DNA of 64,000 nucleotides, from NCBI GenBank assembly GCA_012842085.1, contig DUTM01000013.1, forward strand, positions 124,001-188,000, in the 5' to 3' direction. The notes beneath the pieces were generated by a model that had not been told where the DNA came from, ran no database searches, and saw only the letters and a program-made list of their open reading frames with translations. Below are positions 56,899 to 64,000 of the stretch, one piece after another. Each line of letters starts with the position of its first letter. The stretch's first letter is position 1. The position numbers and the translations under genes are program-made. The stretch comes from Mycobacteriales bacterium. GTDB lineage: Bacteria; Actinomycetota; Actinomycetes; Mycobacteriales; Mycobacteriaceae.

Positions 56899-57921
56899 CT
56901 AGAAGCTGTAATCTTCTGGGAAGTGGCGGCGGTTAATGTAGGTTCGTCCCAGGTAGAAGATGGCTACGGCCATCAGCCAGTAGATCGGTGTGAAGATCAC
57001 AATATTGGCGCCGATCGCCAGAATGCAGGCAATGTAGACGGCCACAACTATCAGCCAGTAGGCAATGTTGAGGGATGCCAACATGCGGTAGCGGCTGCGC
57101 TCTTCCGGTGCGAACGGACCTTCTTGGAGGATGTATTTTTCCGCGTCCCGGGCACCGTTGTCGGAGATAAAGAGGTTGACGGCGACTGCCAGCAGCGACA
57201 GCATGATTGCTACCCCAATGCCGGGGAGCCAGTGTTGTTCATTGGCAACACCGGTAAACCCAATGAGGGGGATGGGCGACATGACACAAAGTGCGACCCC
57301 CACAGCGGTGAGGATGCCGGGGCGGTTGCTGTGCGTTTCGCGCCACTTGTAAACTTCCTCTTTCGCCTCCGTGGTGGTGTACACCAGTCCTTTGATGATG
57401 TGGCGGAAGCGCTTCAGGCGGTTATTGGTGATCGCCAAAGTGAAGACCCCGAATCCCAGCATGAGCAGCAGGATGGTAATCCCGGCCACCCCGAAGGGAG
57501 CCATTGCGGAATCTGGCGGTTGGCTAGCTCCGGGTGGGGTATAGAGTTTTGCAGCAATGGAGCCCAACAGGATGAGGGGCACCGCACAGGACATAATGAG
57601 GGCTGCTCCGACACCGTTGGCGCGCCGGGCTTTGTAGTCCGCCACCAGATAGTCGTGTGCTTCTTCCGCGCTAATGAGATCTTTTTGGGGGGTGGTGATG
57701 GTGGTGTTGAAACTGATGAGGGGCGCCACTTCGGAAAGGTCCCCGAATTCTGAAATGACCTGTCCAATAGCGGCATTGGAGGAGACGCCGCCGGCGACCA
57801 AGTTGTCGTATTTGTCTTGCATCATGGCGTGCAGGTCGGTGCGTGCTGCTGCTACTTCGGGGGTGTTGGGGTAGGGGGCAAACATTCCGTCGAGGTAGTG
57901 CTCAAAGTATTGCTCAGACAT
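56899..57921 (-). CDS. membrane protein with permease-prefix-like domain, PadR partner
   Basis: 340 residues. The N-terminal 80 residues (FEHYLDGMFAPYPNTPEVAAARTDL...) resemble the permease prefix/DUF1700 domain that often accompanies PadR regulators. Hydrophobic segments follow at about 104-125, 142-165, 207-228, 236-255, and two near 290-330. It lies 9 nt after the PadR gene, so the two form one unit. Function unknown; such pairs often act in envelope stress. Confidence 0.7.
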   Translation of the reverse strand: MSEQYFEHYLDGMFAPYPNTPEVAAARTDLHAMMQDKYDNLVAGGVSSNAAIGQVISEFGDLSEVAPLISFNTTITTPQKDLISAEEAHDYLVADYKARRANGVGAALIMSCAVPLILLGSIAAKLYTPPGASQPPDSAMAPFGVAGITILLLMLGFGVFTLAITNNRLKRFRHIIKGLVYTTTEAKEEVYKWRETHSNRPGILTAVGVALCVMSPIPLIGFTGVANEQHWLPGIGVAIMLSLLAVAVNLFISDNGARDAEKYILQEGPFAPEERSRYRMLASLNIAYWLIVVAVYIACILAIGANIVIFTPIYWLMAVAIFYLGRTYINRRHFPEDYSF

Positions 57922-57930
57922 GTCTTTCTC

Positions 57931-58281
57931 CTACGAGCATTGGGCGGTGCCGCTGTGGTGAGGGGTAATAAAGAGGTTGACGATGCGCTTGGTGTCATCC
58001 CATTCTTGGCATTTGGCGTGGTAGTAGTCTGCTCCCGCTGGGGTGATGCGGTAGTAGGTGCGTTCTTTGCCGGTGGGTCCTATTTGGGAGAAGGGGGTGA
58101 CGTAGTTGTTTTTCTCGAGTCGTTTGAAGGCGGAGTAAAGCGTGGTTTGTTTGACGGTGTAGTCGCCTTGGGTGATGTCTTCGATGGCTTTGGAGATGCC
58201 GTACCCGTAGTTGGGTTCGTTTTTGAGAATCGACAGCACAATGAGGTCGATATAGCCCCGAATGAAGTCGCTACTGATCAT
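57931..58281 (-). CDS. PadR-family transcriptional regulator
   Basis: PadR regulator of 116 residues: winged helix with GYIDLIVLSILKNEPNYGYGISKAI, QTTLYSAFKRLEKNNYVTPF and GKERTYYRITPAG, then a short dimerisation helix. PadR proteins repress their own operon. A long symmetrical operator overlaps the promoter upstream (58324-58358). Confidence 0.9.
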   Translation of the reverse strand: MISSDFIRGYIDLIVLSILKNEPNYGYGISKAIEDITQGDYTVKQTTLYSAFKRLEKNNYVTPFSQIGPTGKERTYYRITPAGADYYHAKCQEWDDTKRIVNLFITPHHSGTAQCS

Positions 58282-58323
58282 TGGGGCTCCTTTCGGGTGT
58301 TAGCGCCGGCAACACGTCGCGCC

Positions 58324-58364
58324 GTACTATGCCTAACATACTATGTCTGTCGTAGTACTCACAA
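58324..58364 (-). promoter_or_regulatory. PadR operator and promoter
   Basis: Around the centre C58341 lie inner arms ACATA/TATGT (58336-58346) and outer arms GTACTA/TAGTAC (58324-58329 and 58353-58358), all exactly symmetrical. Minus-strand TTGTGA (58364-58359), an 18-nt spacer and TATGTT make a promoter that this dyad covers. Confidence 0.75.
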
Positions 58365-58424
58365 GGGTTTGGTAAAAATTGTTGAGAAATTTCTTTCCCC
58401 AAGACTCTTCTTACACCAAACCAG

Positions 58425-58430
58425 TAGGCT
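58425..58430 (+). promoter_or_regulatory. -10 box of leaderless holB mRNA
   Basis: TAGGCT, 6 nt before GTG 58437. Confidence 0.5.
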
Positions 58431-58436
58431 ATATCT

Positions 58437-59753
58437 GTGAGTGTTTTCGATCAGCTTGCCGGTCAAGAAGATGTGGCCAGCCAATTGCGTACGGCAGCCC
58501 AGGCTGCGCGCCGCATGCTGGCAGAATTGGAAGCCGCTGAGTCTGGCCAAGATTCGCTCCTGGGGGCTTTGGAAGACACATTAGAAGACACAGCGGAGGG
58601 GGAGGCCGCTGCTGATCTTGCGGAAGCAATTGATCGCGCTGGCTCCGAAATGACCCACGCGTGGCTATTTACCGGTCCGCCCGGATCTGGACGATCGGTT
58701 GCCGCCCGCTGTTTCGCGGCCGCTTTGCAATGCGACGACCCCACAGAGCCCGGGTGTGGAGAATGTGAAACTTGCCGAGACGTTATGAACGACCGGCACC
58801 CGGACGTGATGGTGGTGCAGCCGGAAGGGCTCACCATCCAGGTGAAAGAAATCCGCTCCATCGTCAGCCGCGCAAGTACTTTCCCCGCCACCGGAAATTG
58901 GCAAATAGTGATCGTGGAGGACGCCGACCGTTTAACTGAACAAGCAGGAAACGCACTGCTCAAAGCGGTGGAGGAACCACCCAGCCGCACGGTGTTTATT
59001 TTGTGCGCCCCTTCTGATGATCCACAAGACATTATGGTGACGTTGCGCTCCCGCACCCGACACGTCTACGTGCGGATGCCTACCCGCAAAGATGTTGCCG
59101 ACTTGCTGCTGCGGGAAGGAGCAACCCCGGCGCAGGCAGAATGGTCTGCGGCGGTGGCCGATGCCCACATTGGCCGCGCCCGCGTGCTGTTGCATTCCGA
59201 GGAGGCACGGGCACGGCGGCGCAAAGTTTTGGAATTGGGGCAGTTGACGAACCACCCCAGTCGCGCCTACAACGCTGCGGTGCAAGTGGTCCAGGATGCG
59301 CGCAAGGCTGCTGCTGACGCCAATAAGGAAATGTCGGAGAAGGAGACGGAGGAACTCCGCACCGCCCTGGGGGCAGGCGGCACCGGGAAAGGTGCCGGTA
59401 CCGCCATGCGAGGCACAGCGGGGGCGCTGAAGGAGTTGAAGGATTCCCAGAAGCGGCGCGAAACTCGCATGGTGCGGGATTCTGTCGATTTGTCCCTCAC
59501 CGACTTGGCTGCCTTCTACCGTGATGCATTAGTGCAGGCTACGGGCGCGAAAGTGGATCTTATCCACGTGGATGCCCATAGTATTACGAAAGCTTTCGCG
59601 GACTTTTTCAGCCCAGAATCCTTACTGCAGTGCATTGATGCCGTCATGGCTGCCCGCACAGAAATCAACCAGAATGTGAAGCCGGAAATGGCGGTTGGTG
59701 GCATGGTGGGAGCCATTTCGGAGGCGTTAAATGCGGGCCGGCTGCAGCGCTAA
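58437..59753 (+). CDS. holB: DNA polymerase III delta-prime subunit HolB
   Basis: Clamp-loader subunit (438 residues), the Rv3644c type. After LAGQEDVASQLRTAAQAA comes a roughly 45-residue acidic insert, then the P-loop-like GPPGSGRS with Arg in place of Lys, the zinc-binding Cys cluster in DDPTEPGCGECETC, IVEDADRLTEQAGNALLKAVEEPP and the sensor RSRTRHVYV. The Arg at the P-loop fits a subunit that does not hydrolyse ATP. Start GTG 58437 follows a -10 box without a ribosome site. The adenylate cyclase gene that lies upstream in M. tuberculosis is absent. Confidence 0.92.
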   Translation: MSVFDQLAGQEDVASQLRTAAQAARRMLAELEAAESGQDSLLGALEDTLEDTAEGEAAADLAEAIDRAGSEMTHAWLFTGPPGSGRSVAARCFAAALQCDDPTEPGCGECETCRDVMNDRHPDVMVVQPEGLTIQVKEIRSIVSRASTFPATGNWQIVIVEDADRLTEQAGNALLKAVEEPPSRTVFILCAPSDDPQDIMVTLRSRTRHVYVRMPTRKDVADLLLREGATPAQAEWSAAVADAHIGRARVLLHSEEARARRRKVLELGQLTNHPSRAYNAAVQVVQDARKAAADANKEMSEKETEELRTALGAGGTGKGAGTAMRGTAGALKELKDSQKRRETRMVRDSVDLSLTDLAAFYRDALVQATGAKVDLIHVDAHSITKAFADFFSPESLLQCIDAVMAARTEINQNVKPEMAVGGMVGAISEALNAGRLQR

Positions 59754-59807
59754 TTTTTGTCACTGAAAATTGTCCGCTAAAGTTAATTTGCCTACGTCGG
59801 TAGGTGC

Positions 59808-59880
59808 GCCGCTTTAGCTCAGTCGGTAGAGCGATTCACTCGTAATGAATAGGTCAGGAGTTCGATTCTCCTAAGCGGCT
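59808..59880 (+). tRNA. tRNA-Thr, anticodon CGT
   Basis: A 73-nt cloverleaf, no encoded CCA. Acceptor GCCGCTT/AAGCGGC, D stem GCTC/GAGC, anticodon stem ATTCA/TGAAT with loop CTCGTAA (anticodon CGT), T stem AGGAG/CTCCT. It reads ACG codons. Confidence 0.97.
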
Positions 59881-59883
59881 CTC

Positions 59884-60501
59884 ATTTGTGCATTAGCCCT
59901 TTTCGCGAGCAGCATAGTGCCCAACTATGTGGTAGCTACTGCCGCTAGCTTTTCCCCAGCATCCGCCGCAGCAGCACCCTACGGTGGCTCCATCCAGGCA
60001 GGCATTCCGATTTTTCTGGACCACGACTTTGATCGCCGCACCGATATCCGCTGCACTCTCGGTGCAATCATCCGCTACTTTTTTCTCGGCCCCACGGGGT
60101 ACTTCTGGTACGACTACGACCTGGTGATGATCGACCTGAGCCAAGGCCAGGCGTATATTCCCCGCACCACCGCCGTCTACTTCGCAACCTCCATTGACCG
60201 CCCGCAGCAGATCTACAAAATAAGATCCACAACAGGCGTCACCTATGGCACCATTGAGCCGCAGGAGATTCACTGTGTTCGCTGGAGTGACTCCGCTGAC
60301 GAATACAACGACACATCCAATAACCTGCGGGTCTTCAACTGGAGTGCCGACTTGTACACCAAACCCGGTGATTCGGGCGGCCCCGTCTGCATGCGCAACG
60401 GCAAGTACGCGAACTATGTGTTCGGCATCGTGTCGGGACACGACGTTAATGGCGCTTCGATCGCACCCCTAGCGCCAATTGCGGAACTCACTCCACGCTA
60501 A
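59884..60501 (+). pseudogene. secreted S1-type protease, 5'-truncated behind tRNA-Thr
   Basis: The frame reads a signal-peptide core, LICALALFASSIVPNYVVA, directly after the tRNA, but no ATG/GTG/TTG exists before it: the upstream in-frame codon is the TAA at 59872 inside the tRNA. The first usable start is GTG 59917, in the middle of the hydrophobic core. Asp (YDYDLVMIDL) and Ser (KPGDSGGPV) of a chymotrypsin-like protease are present, but the His motif (TAxHC) expected after CTLGAII is missing, as if a segment were deleted. It looks decayed. If GTG 59917 is used the product has 194 residues. Confidence 0.6.
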
Positions 60502-60527
60502 CGCTAAAGCACACACTGCATATAGTG

Positions 60528-60585
60528 TGCCCACCCAGGTGGAAGCGACTCCGCTTTCCGACCCGGGTGGGCATTACTCATTTAA
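60528..60585. terminator. terminator between protease remnant and ABC genes
   Basis: TGCCCACCC pairs with GGGTGGGCA, with an inner GGAAGCG/CGCTTTCC stem; a weak T-run follows. Confidence 0.75.
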
Positions 60586-60595
60586 TTGTTTGGCG

Positions 60596-61852
60596 CTATG
60601 TGCTGGAGCTAGTCTTTTCTTTCTTAGTCGCCCGTCCGCCCTGTTTTAGGGCGTCCCGCCACCGTACACGGCTGCCAATGTTCAGCACAGTGTTTTCGTA
60701 GATGCGGCTCGCCAGCCACACCACCACCACGGTGGCGATCACATTCAGCAGTAGTGCCACAATAATCTGCACCATTGTCGCATTGCCGAACGCCACCTGC
60801 ATGGGAAGCATGGTGAGCGAGAACGGTGGGATCCATGAAAGCACCATAAAGAGGGTACTGTCAGCCATCAGCATTCCCATTGCGGGCAACACATAAAGGA
60901 ACATGGTGATCATGATGATGGGCGTTATTGCGGCGGAAAAGTCTTCCGTCCGCGACACCATCGCACCGGTGGCGGCATACAGTGAGGCGAAGAAAAGGAA
61001 CGCCAGCACCATGCACACCAGCAGCAAAGGCAGCTGGGTGGTTATCTGGTCTTGTATTGCATCCGGAATAATGCCGGTAAAGTGCAGCGACAATCCGCCC
61101 GCCACAACTGCTATCAACATATAGAGGAAAGCCACCGCGCCAATTCCGATGATCTTTCCCCACAGCAGCTGCAGGGGACGCACGGTTGCCATAATCACCT
61201 CAATAATGCGGGAGGCTTTCTCCTCCACCACACCCTGGCCGATGATCTGGCCGAATACCCACACAAACATCATGATGAGGATAATGCCGACAATGGACAC
61301 CACATAGGAGATGGTGACGTCAGTCTGATCTCCCTTCACACTAGTGACCTGCAGCTCCGCTTCCTGCGCAGCGGCAGCTAGATCTGCTGGCGAGACACCC
61401 GACTGGGCGAGCACCTCCCCTGTGGCGGCTTGTTGCAAAATTCCCTGCACAATATATTGCAGCTGCAACACCGGCTGATTGGGTTGGTAGGCGCGGTAAG
61501 CATAGGGTCGGGCAGGGTTCAGTGGCTCCAATGCCATATCGACTTCGCCGTCCGTCACCGCCTTTTTCGCAGCATCCAGATCGGAGTATTTCCGGAACTC
61601 AATCTTGGTGCCGATCTGTTGTGACACCGCGTCGGCCATCCGAGTCCACTCGGGGGACTCCTCCGCAAGCACCCCAACCTGATAAGTGCTGGGGCCTTTA
61701 TCCATCGCGTATTTTGCGATGATGGGCGCACCGATGGAGAAGATGAGCAGCAGTATGGCCGTAATCTTCATGGCTTTGGATTTGAGGATGTTGCGGGCTT
61801 CGCGCCGGGCCACCACAAGGGTGACGGGTTGGGGCTTAGTTTGCTGGGACAT
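60596..61852 (-). CDS. ABC-2 type permease (NatB-like)
   Basis: 418 residues: one N-terminal helix (about 27-47), a 130-residue extracytoplasmic domain, then five or six helices from about 177 to 385 with VWVFGQIIGQGVVEEKASRIIEVIMATVRP, the ABC-2 signature seen in NatB (Na+ export) and related permeases. The start overlaps the ATPase stop by one base (TAATG). Substrate unknown. Confidence 0.83.
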   Translation of the reverse strand: MSQQTKPQPVTLVVARREARNILKSKAMKITAILLLIFSIGAPIIAKYAMDKGPSTYQVGVLAEESPEWTRMADAVSQQIGTKIEFRKYSDLDAAKKAVTDGEVDMALEPLNPARPYAYRAYQPNQPVLQLQYIVQGILQQAATGEVLAQSGVSPADLAAAAQEAELQVTSVKGDQTDVTISYVVSIVGIILIMMFVWVFGQIIGQGVVEEKASRIIEVIMATVRPLQLLWGKIIGIGAVAFLYMLIAVVAGGLSLHFTGIIPDAIQDQITTQLPLLLVCMVLAFLFFASLYAATGAMVSRTEDFSAAITPIIMITMFLYVLPAMGMLMADSTLFMVLSWIPPFSLTMLPMQVAFGNATMVQIIVALLLNVIATVVVVWLASRIYENTVLNIGSRVRWRDALKQGGRATKKEKTSSST

Positions 61853-62745
61853 TAGGAGACCACCTCTCGGAATAGTTCGGTGAGGTCGGGGAGGCGGGGC
61901 GTGAACTGCTTCACCGGCCCGTGGCTGAGGGCAGCGTGGAGAATGGTCTGCGTGTCCACGTCGGCGTCCACCTGGATGCGGGTGACGCCGTTGCTGTCGT
62001 ATTTGGTGGCAAGAACTCCTGCTAGTTGGTCTGCCCAGCCGCGTGGGGCAGTGGGGCAGGTGACGGTGAGGGCGCGGCCACTGGTGCTCCGCAGGTTATA
62101 GACAGTGTCTTCGGCCCGCATCTCGCCGTGCGCAATAATGCCCACCCGGTCGCAGAGACGCTGCACTAGATCCAGTTGGTGGCTGGAGAAGATGATGGGA
62201 ACACCCCGGTCGGCTTCCTCGCGCAGGACAGCCACCATAATGTCGACGGCCACCGGGTCGAGGCCGCTGAAAGGCTCATCCAGGATGAGGAGTTGGGGAG
62301 TGTGGATTAGCGCGGCGGAGAGTTGTACGCGCTGCTGGTTTCCGAGGGAAAGGTCCTGGACTTTGCTGTCGCGCCGGTCCGCTAGGCTGAGTTTTTCGGT
62401 CCAGTTGCGCATTGCTTCGGTGGCTGCATCTTTTGACATGCCGTGGAGTTGTCCAAGGTAGATGAGCTGTTCAGCAACTGTTTCTTTGGGGTAGAGGCCG
62501 CGTTCTTCAGGCATGTAGCCGATGGTGCGGCGGGTTTCGAAGTCGATGGGTTTGCCACCGAATTTGATGGTTCCGGAGTCTTTGGCAAGGAGTCCCATGG
62601 TGATGCGCATGGCGGTTGATTTGCCGGCACCGTTGGACCCTACGAAACCGTAGATTTCTCCTGGTTTGACGGTGAGACTTAAGTCGTTAAGCGCCACTAT
62701 TTCTCCGTAGGTCTTACGAAGATTGCGAAGGGCAAGCTCGGTCAT
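61852..62745 (-). CDS. ABC transporter ATP-binding protein (NatA-like)
   Basis: 297 residues: Walker A GSNGAGKST, signature LSLGNQQRVQLSAAL, Walker B LLILDEPFSGLDP, H loop FSSHQLD, then the C-terminal extension usual in NatA/drug-export ATPases (DUF4162-like). I start at ATG 62745 with AAGGACA upstream; the longer frame would run through the promoter. A palindrome lies about 55 bp upstream. Confidence 0.9.
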   Translation of the reverse strand: MTELALRNLRKTYGEIVALNDLSLTVKPGEIYGFVGSNGAGKSTAMRITMGLLAKDSGTIKFGGKPIDFETRRTIGYMPEERGLYPKETVAEQLIYLGQLHGMSKDAATEAMRNWTEKLSLADRRDSKVQDLSLGNQQRVQLSAALIHTPQLLILDEPFSGLDPVAVDIMVAVLREEADRGVPIIFSSHQLDLVQRLCDRVGIIAHGEMRAEDTVYNLRSTSGRALTVTCPTAPRGWADQLAGVLATKYDSNGVTRIQVDADVDTQTILHAALSHGPVKQFTPRLPDLTELFREVVS

Positions 62746-62800
62746 TATTGTCCTTGTTCCTGGTGTTATTGAATTACAAAGAAATAATATCATAAAACAC

Positions 62801-62818
62801 CAAAGTGATACCACTTTG
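62801..62818. promoter_or_regulatory. palindrome upstream of the ABC exporter operon
   Basis: CAAAGTG and CACTTTG, perfect 7-bp arms with a 4-nt spacer, in the ABC/DyP intergenic region. A likely repressor site; no regulator gene adjoins it. Confidence 0.5.
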
Positions 62819-62966
62819 ATATTTCAAAAGTTGGTTGTCTAGCTGAAAAATAACACTCCACATGGGCTGTTGTGTGAGAAAGGGTTGAACGGCGAGTAAA
62901 CAATTTTGATTCCGTCTGAAAACTATATTCATGGTTGAGCGACCCCAAACCACGTACACTGGAACT

Positions 62967-63863
62967 ATGACTATGCAACCTGGAATTTTCGCTTTTGGTG
63001 CTACCGAGCACCTGTTCATGACCTTCGACTTGGATGCTGCCGCCGATAAAAAGAAGGCACTCCAGATTCTTGCTACTGCTGCCAACCCCCTCACCACCGA
63101 TGGCGTCAACGTGGTAGTTGGTGTCCGCCCCAGCCTGTGGGCAGAGATCGCCGACGCCGACGATGTTCCCGAAACTGCCGCTGACTTTGCCGAAGATAAA
63201 GGCGAAGGTGGCTTAATGATGCCCGCTGACCAACACGACTTTTGGGTGTGGATCAGCGGTGACGGCATGGACATCTGTTGGGACTGGGCCAAATTCGTAC
63301 GGGACTCCTACGTAGGAATCGCCAAGATCGCCACCGAACACCGCGGATGGCCCTACCACGCCAACAAGGACCTCACCGGATTCGAAGACGGCACCGAAAA
63401 CCCCCGCCGTCTGGAAGCTCCCTCTATCGTAGGTGTCGACCAGGGTAAACCCGGCGCCGACAGCTGTGTCCTCCTTTACCAGCCCTACGAGCACAAAGAC
63501 TTCAGCTGGTATGAGCAGGATGTGGAGGACCAGGAAAAGGCCATTGGTCGCACCAAGCTAGAAAACATTGAGCTGGAAGGCGAGGACCTGCCCGACTACT
63601 CCCATATTGCCCGCACCGACATCGACCAAGACATCTGGCGCCGCAACGTTGCCTACGGAGACATGGGCACCCACGGCACCCTGTTTATTGGCTTCGCCGA
63701 CGAGCAGTGGAAGATGGAAGACATGCTGGACCGTATGGTTGGCATTGACGGCATCCATGATGCACTCATGGACCACATGTTCGTCACCGGCTCCGGCTGG
63801 TACACCATCCCCAGTGTGGATGCCTTGGTGAAGTTCCTCCCCGAAGACGATGACGAGGACTAA
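62967..63863 (+). CDS. DyP-type haem peroxidase
   Basis: Dye-decolourising peroxidase (298 residues, class B/YfeX-like): the distal motif FEDGTENP (139-146, catalytic Asp141), the proximal haem His213 in SHIARTDI, the distal Arg in RRNVAYGD and the haem-pocket GTLFIGFA. No signal peptide, so cytoplasmic or encapsulin cargo; no encapsulin gene is next to it. I start at ATG 62967, 6 nt after a -10 box TACACT; the frame is open to 62931. An acidic tail (EDDDED) ends the protein. Confidence 0.92.
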   Translation: MTMQPGIFAFGATEHLFMTFDLDAAADKKKALQILATAANPLTTDGVNVVVGVRPSLWAEIADADDVPETAADFAEDKGEGGLMMPADQHDFWVWISGDGMDICWDWAKFVRDSYVGIAKIATEHRGWPYHANKDLTGFEDGTENPRRLEAPSIVGVDQGKPGADSCVLLYQPYEHKDFSWYEQDVEDQEKAIGRTKLENIELEGEDLPDYSHIARTDIDQDIWRRNVAYGDMGTHGTLFIGFADEQWKMEDMLDRMVGIDGIHDALMDHMFVTGSGWYTIPSVDALVKFLPEDDDED

Positions 63864-63890
63864 CCCCACGTCTTTAATAACTTAAGATAA

Positions 63891-63935
63891 AAGAGAAGCC
63901 TAGCTGTGGAGCGTGCAGCTGGGCTTCTCCCCATT
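63891..63935. terminator. hairpin after the DyP gene
   Basis: GAGAAGCC-AGCTG pairs with CAGCT-GGCTTCTC; the T-run is better on the minus strand. Nothing further is recognisable up to the window end. Confidence 0.7.
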
Positions 63936-64000
63936 TCGGATAAAGTAGCGTTCCAGTTCGTTGGGATAGAGAGTTAAACTGTCCCGGTAACGTCAAACAA

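Overview
This 64 kb stretch has a moderately high G+C content, tight gene packing, many GTG starts and many promoters whose -10 box (TANNNT) lies 6-8 nt before the start codon, so leaderless mRNAs look common. Together with MurT/GatD, a GlxR-type regulator, WhiB4, MarP, a Tad locus with DUF4244, and a 421-residue aspartokinase with an internal subunit start, this points to an actinobacterium of the Mycobacteriales/Corynebacteriales. About 35.7-59.9 kb follows, from memory, the Mycobacterium tuberculosis Rv3683-to-Rv3644c gene order with several genes missing. I suspect a small-genome, host-associated genus such as Lawsonella or a relative of Corynebacterium; that is an inference, not a sequence match.

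Region 1 (0-19 kb): the 5' end of a secreted neutral ceramidase that is frameshifted; purT; the three-gene proton-pumping transhydrogenase pntAa-pntAb-pntB; two paralogous secreted lipases; a secreted SGNH esterase; the murT-gatD peptidoglycan amidation pair; an AspT/YidE-type transporter; a secreted trypsin-like protease; leuA with a leader-peptide attenuator; a cation diffusion facilitator; a DMT transporter; and a third secreted alpha/beta hydrolase. Five exported hydrolases plus the ceramidase suggest an organism that feeds on host lipids and proteins.

Region 2 (19-35.6 kb): lysC-asd, the entry to the lysine/threonine/methionine/diaminopimelate branch; a catalase with its own regulatory region; a complete mrpA-C-D-E-F-G Na+/H+ antiporter operon with 1-4 nt overlaps; a YhgE-like membrane protein; feoA-feoB-nfu for ferrous iron uptake and Fe-S assembly; and a secreted DUF4185 protein.

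Region 3 (35.6-60 kb), mycobacterial-like core: tRNA-Pro(CGG), metallophosphoesterase, whiB4 overlapping a small DUF4177 gene, ridA, glxR, a small membrane protein, nth, marP, an EphE-like protein without catalytic residues, a holin-like protein, a GH25 muramidase, a HAD hydrolase, a reduced Tad pilus locus (tadA, one tadB/C gene, two prepilin-like genes, a tadG-like gene), an MrfA-like helicase, two rhodaneses, a dicarboxylate symporter, a conserved hypothetical, topA, a PadR/membrane-protein pair with a clear operator, holB and tRNA-Thr(CGT). A beheaded serine protease lies directly behind the tRNA.

Region 4 (60-64 kb): a NatAB-like ABC exporter and a DyP-type peroxidase.

I saw no CRISPR array, insertion sequence, prophage or obviously new multi-gene system. 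The most informative signals are regulatory (leuA attenuator, PadR dyad, face-to-face leaderless promoters, nested lysC start) and decay signals (frameshifted ceramidase, pseudo-enzyme EphE, protease truncated at a tRNA).
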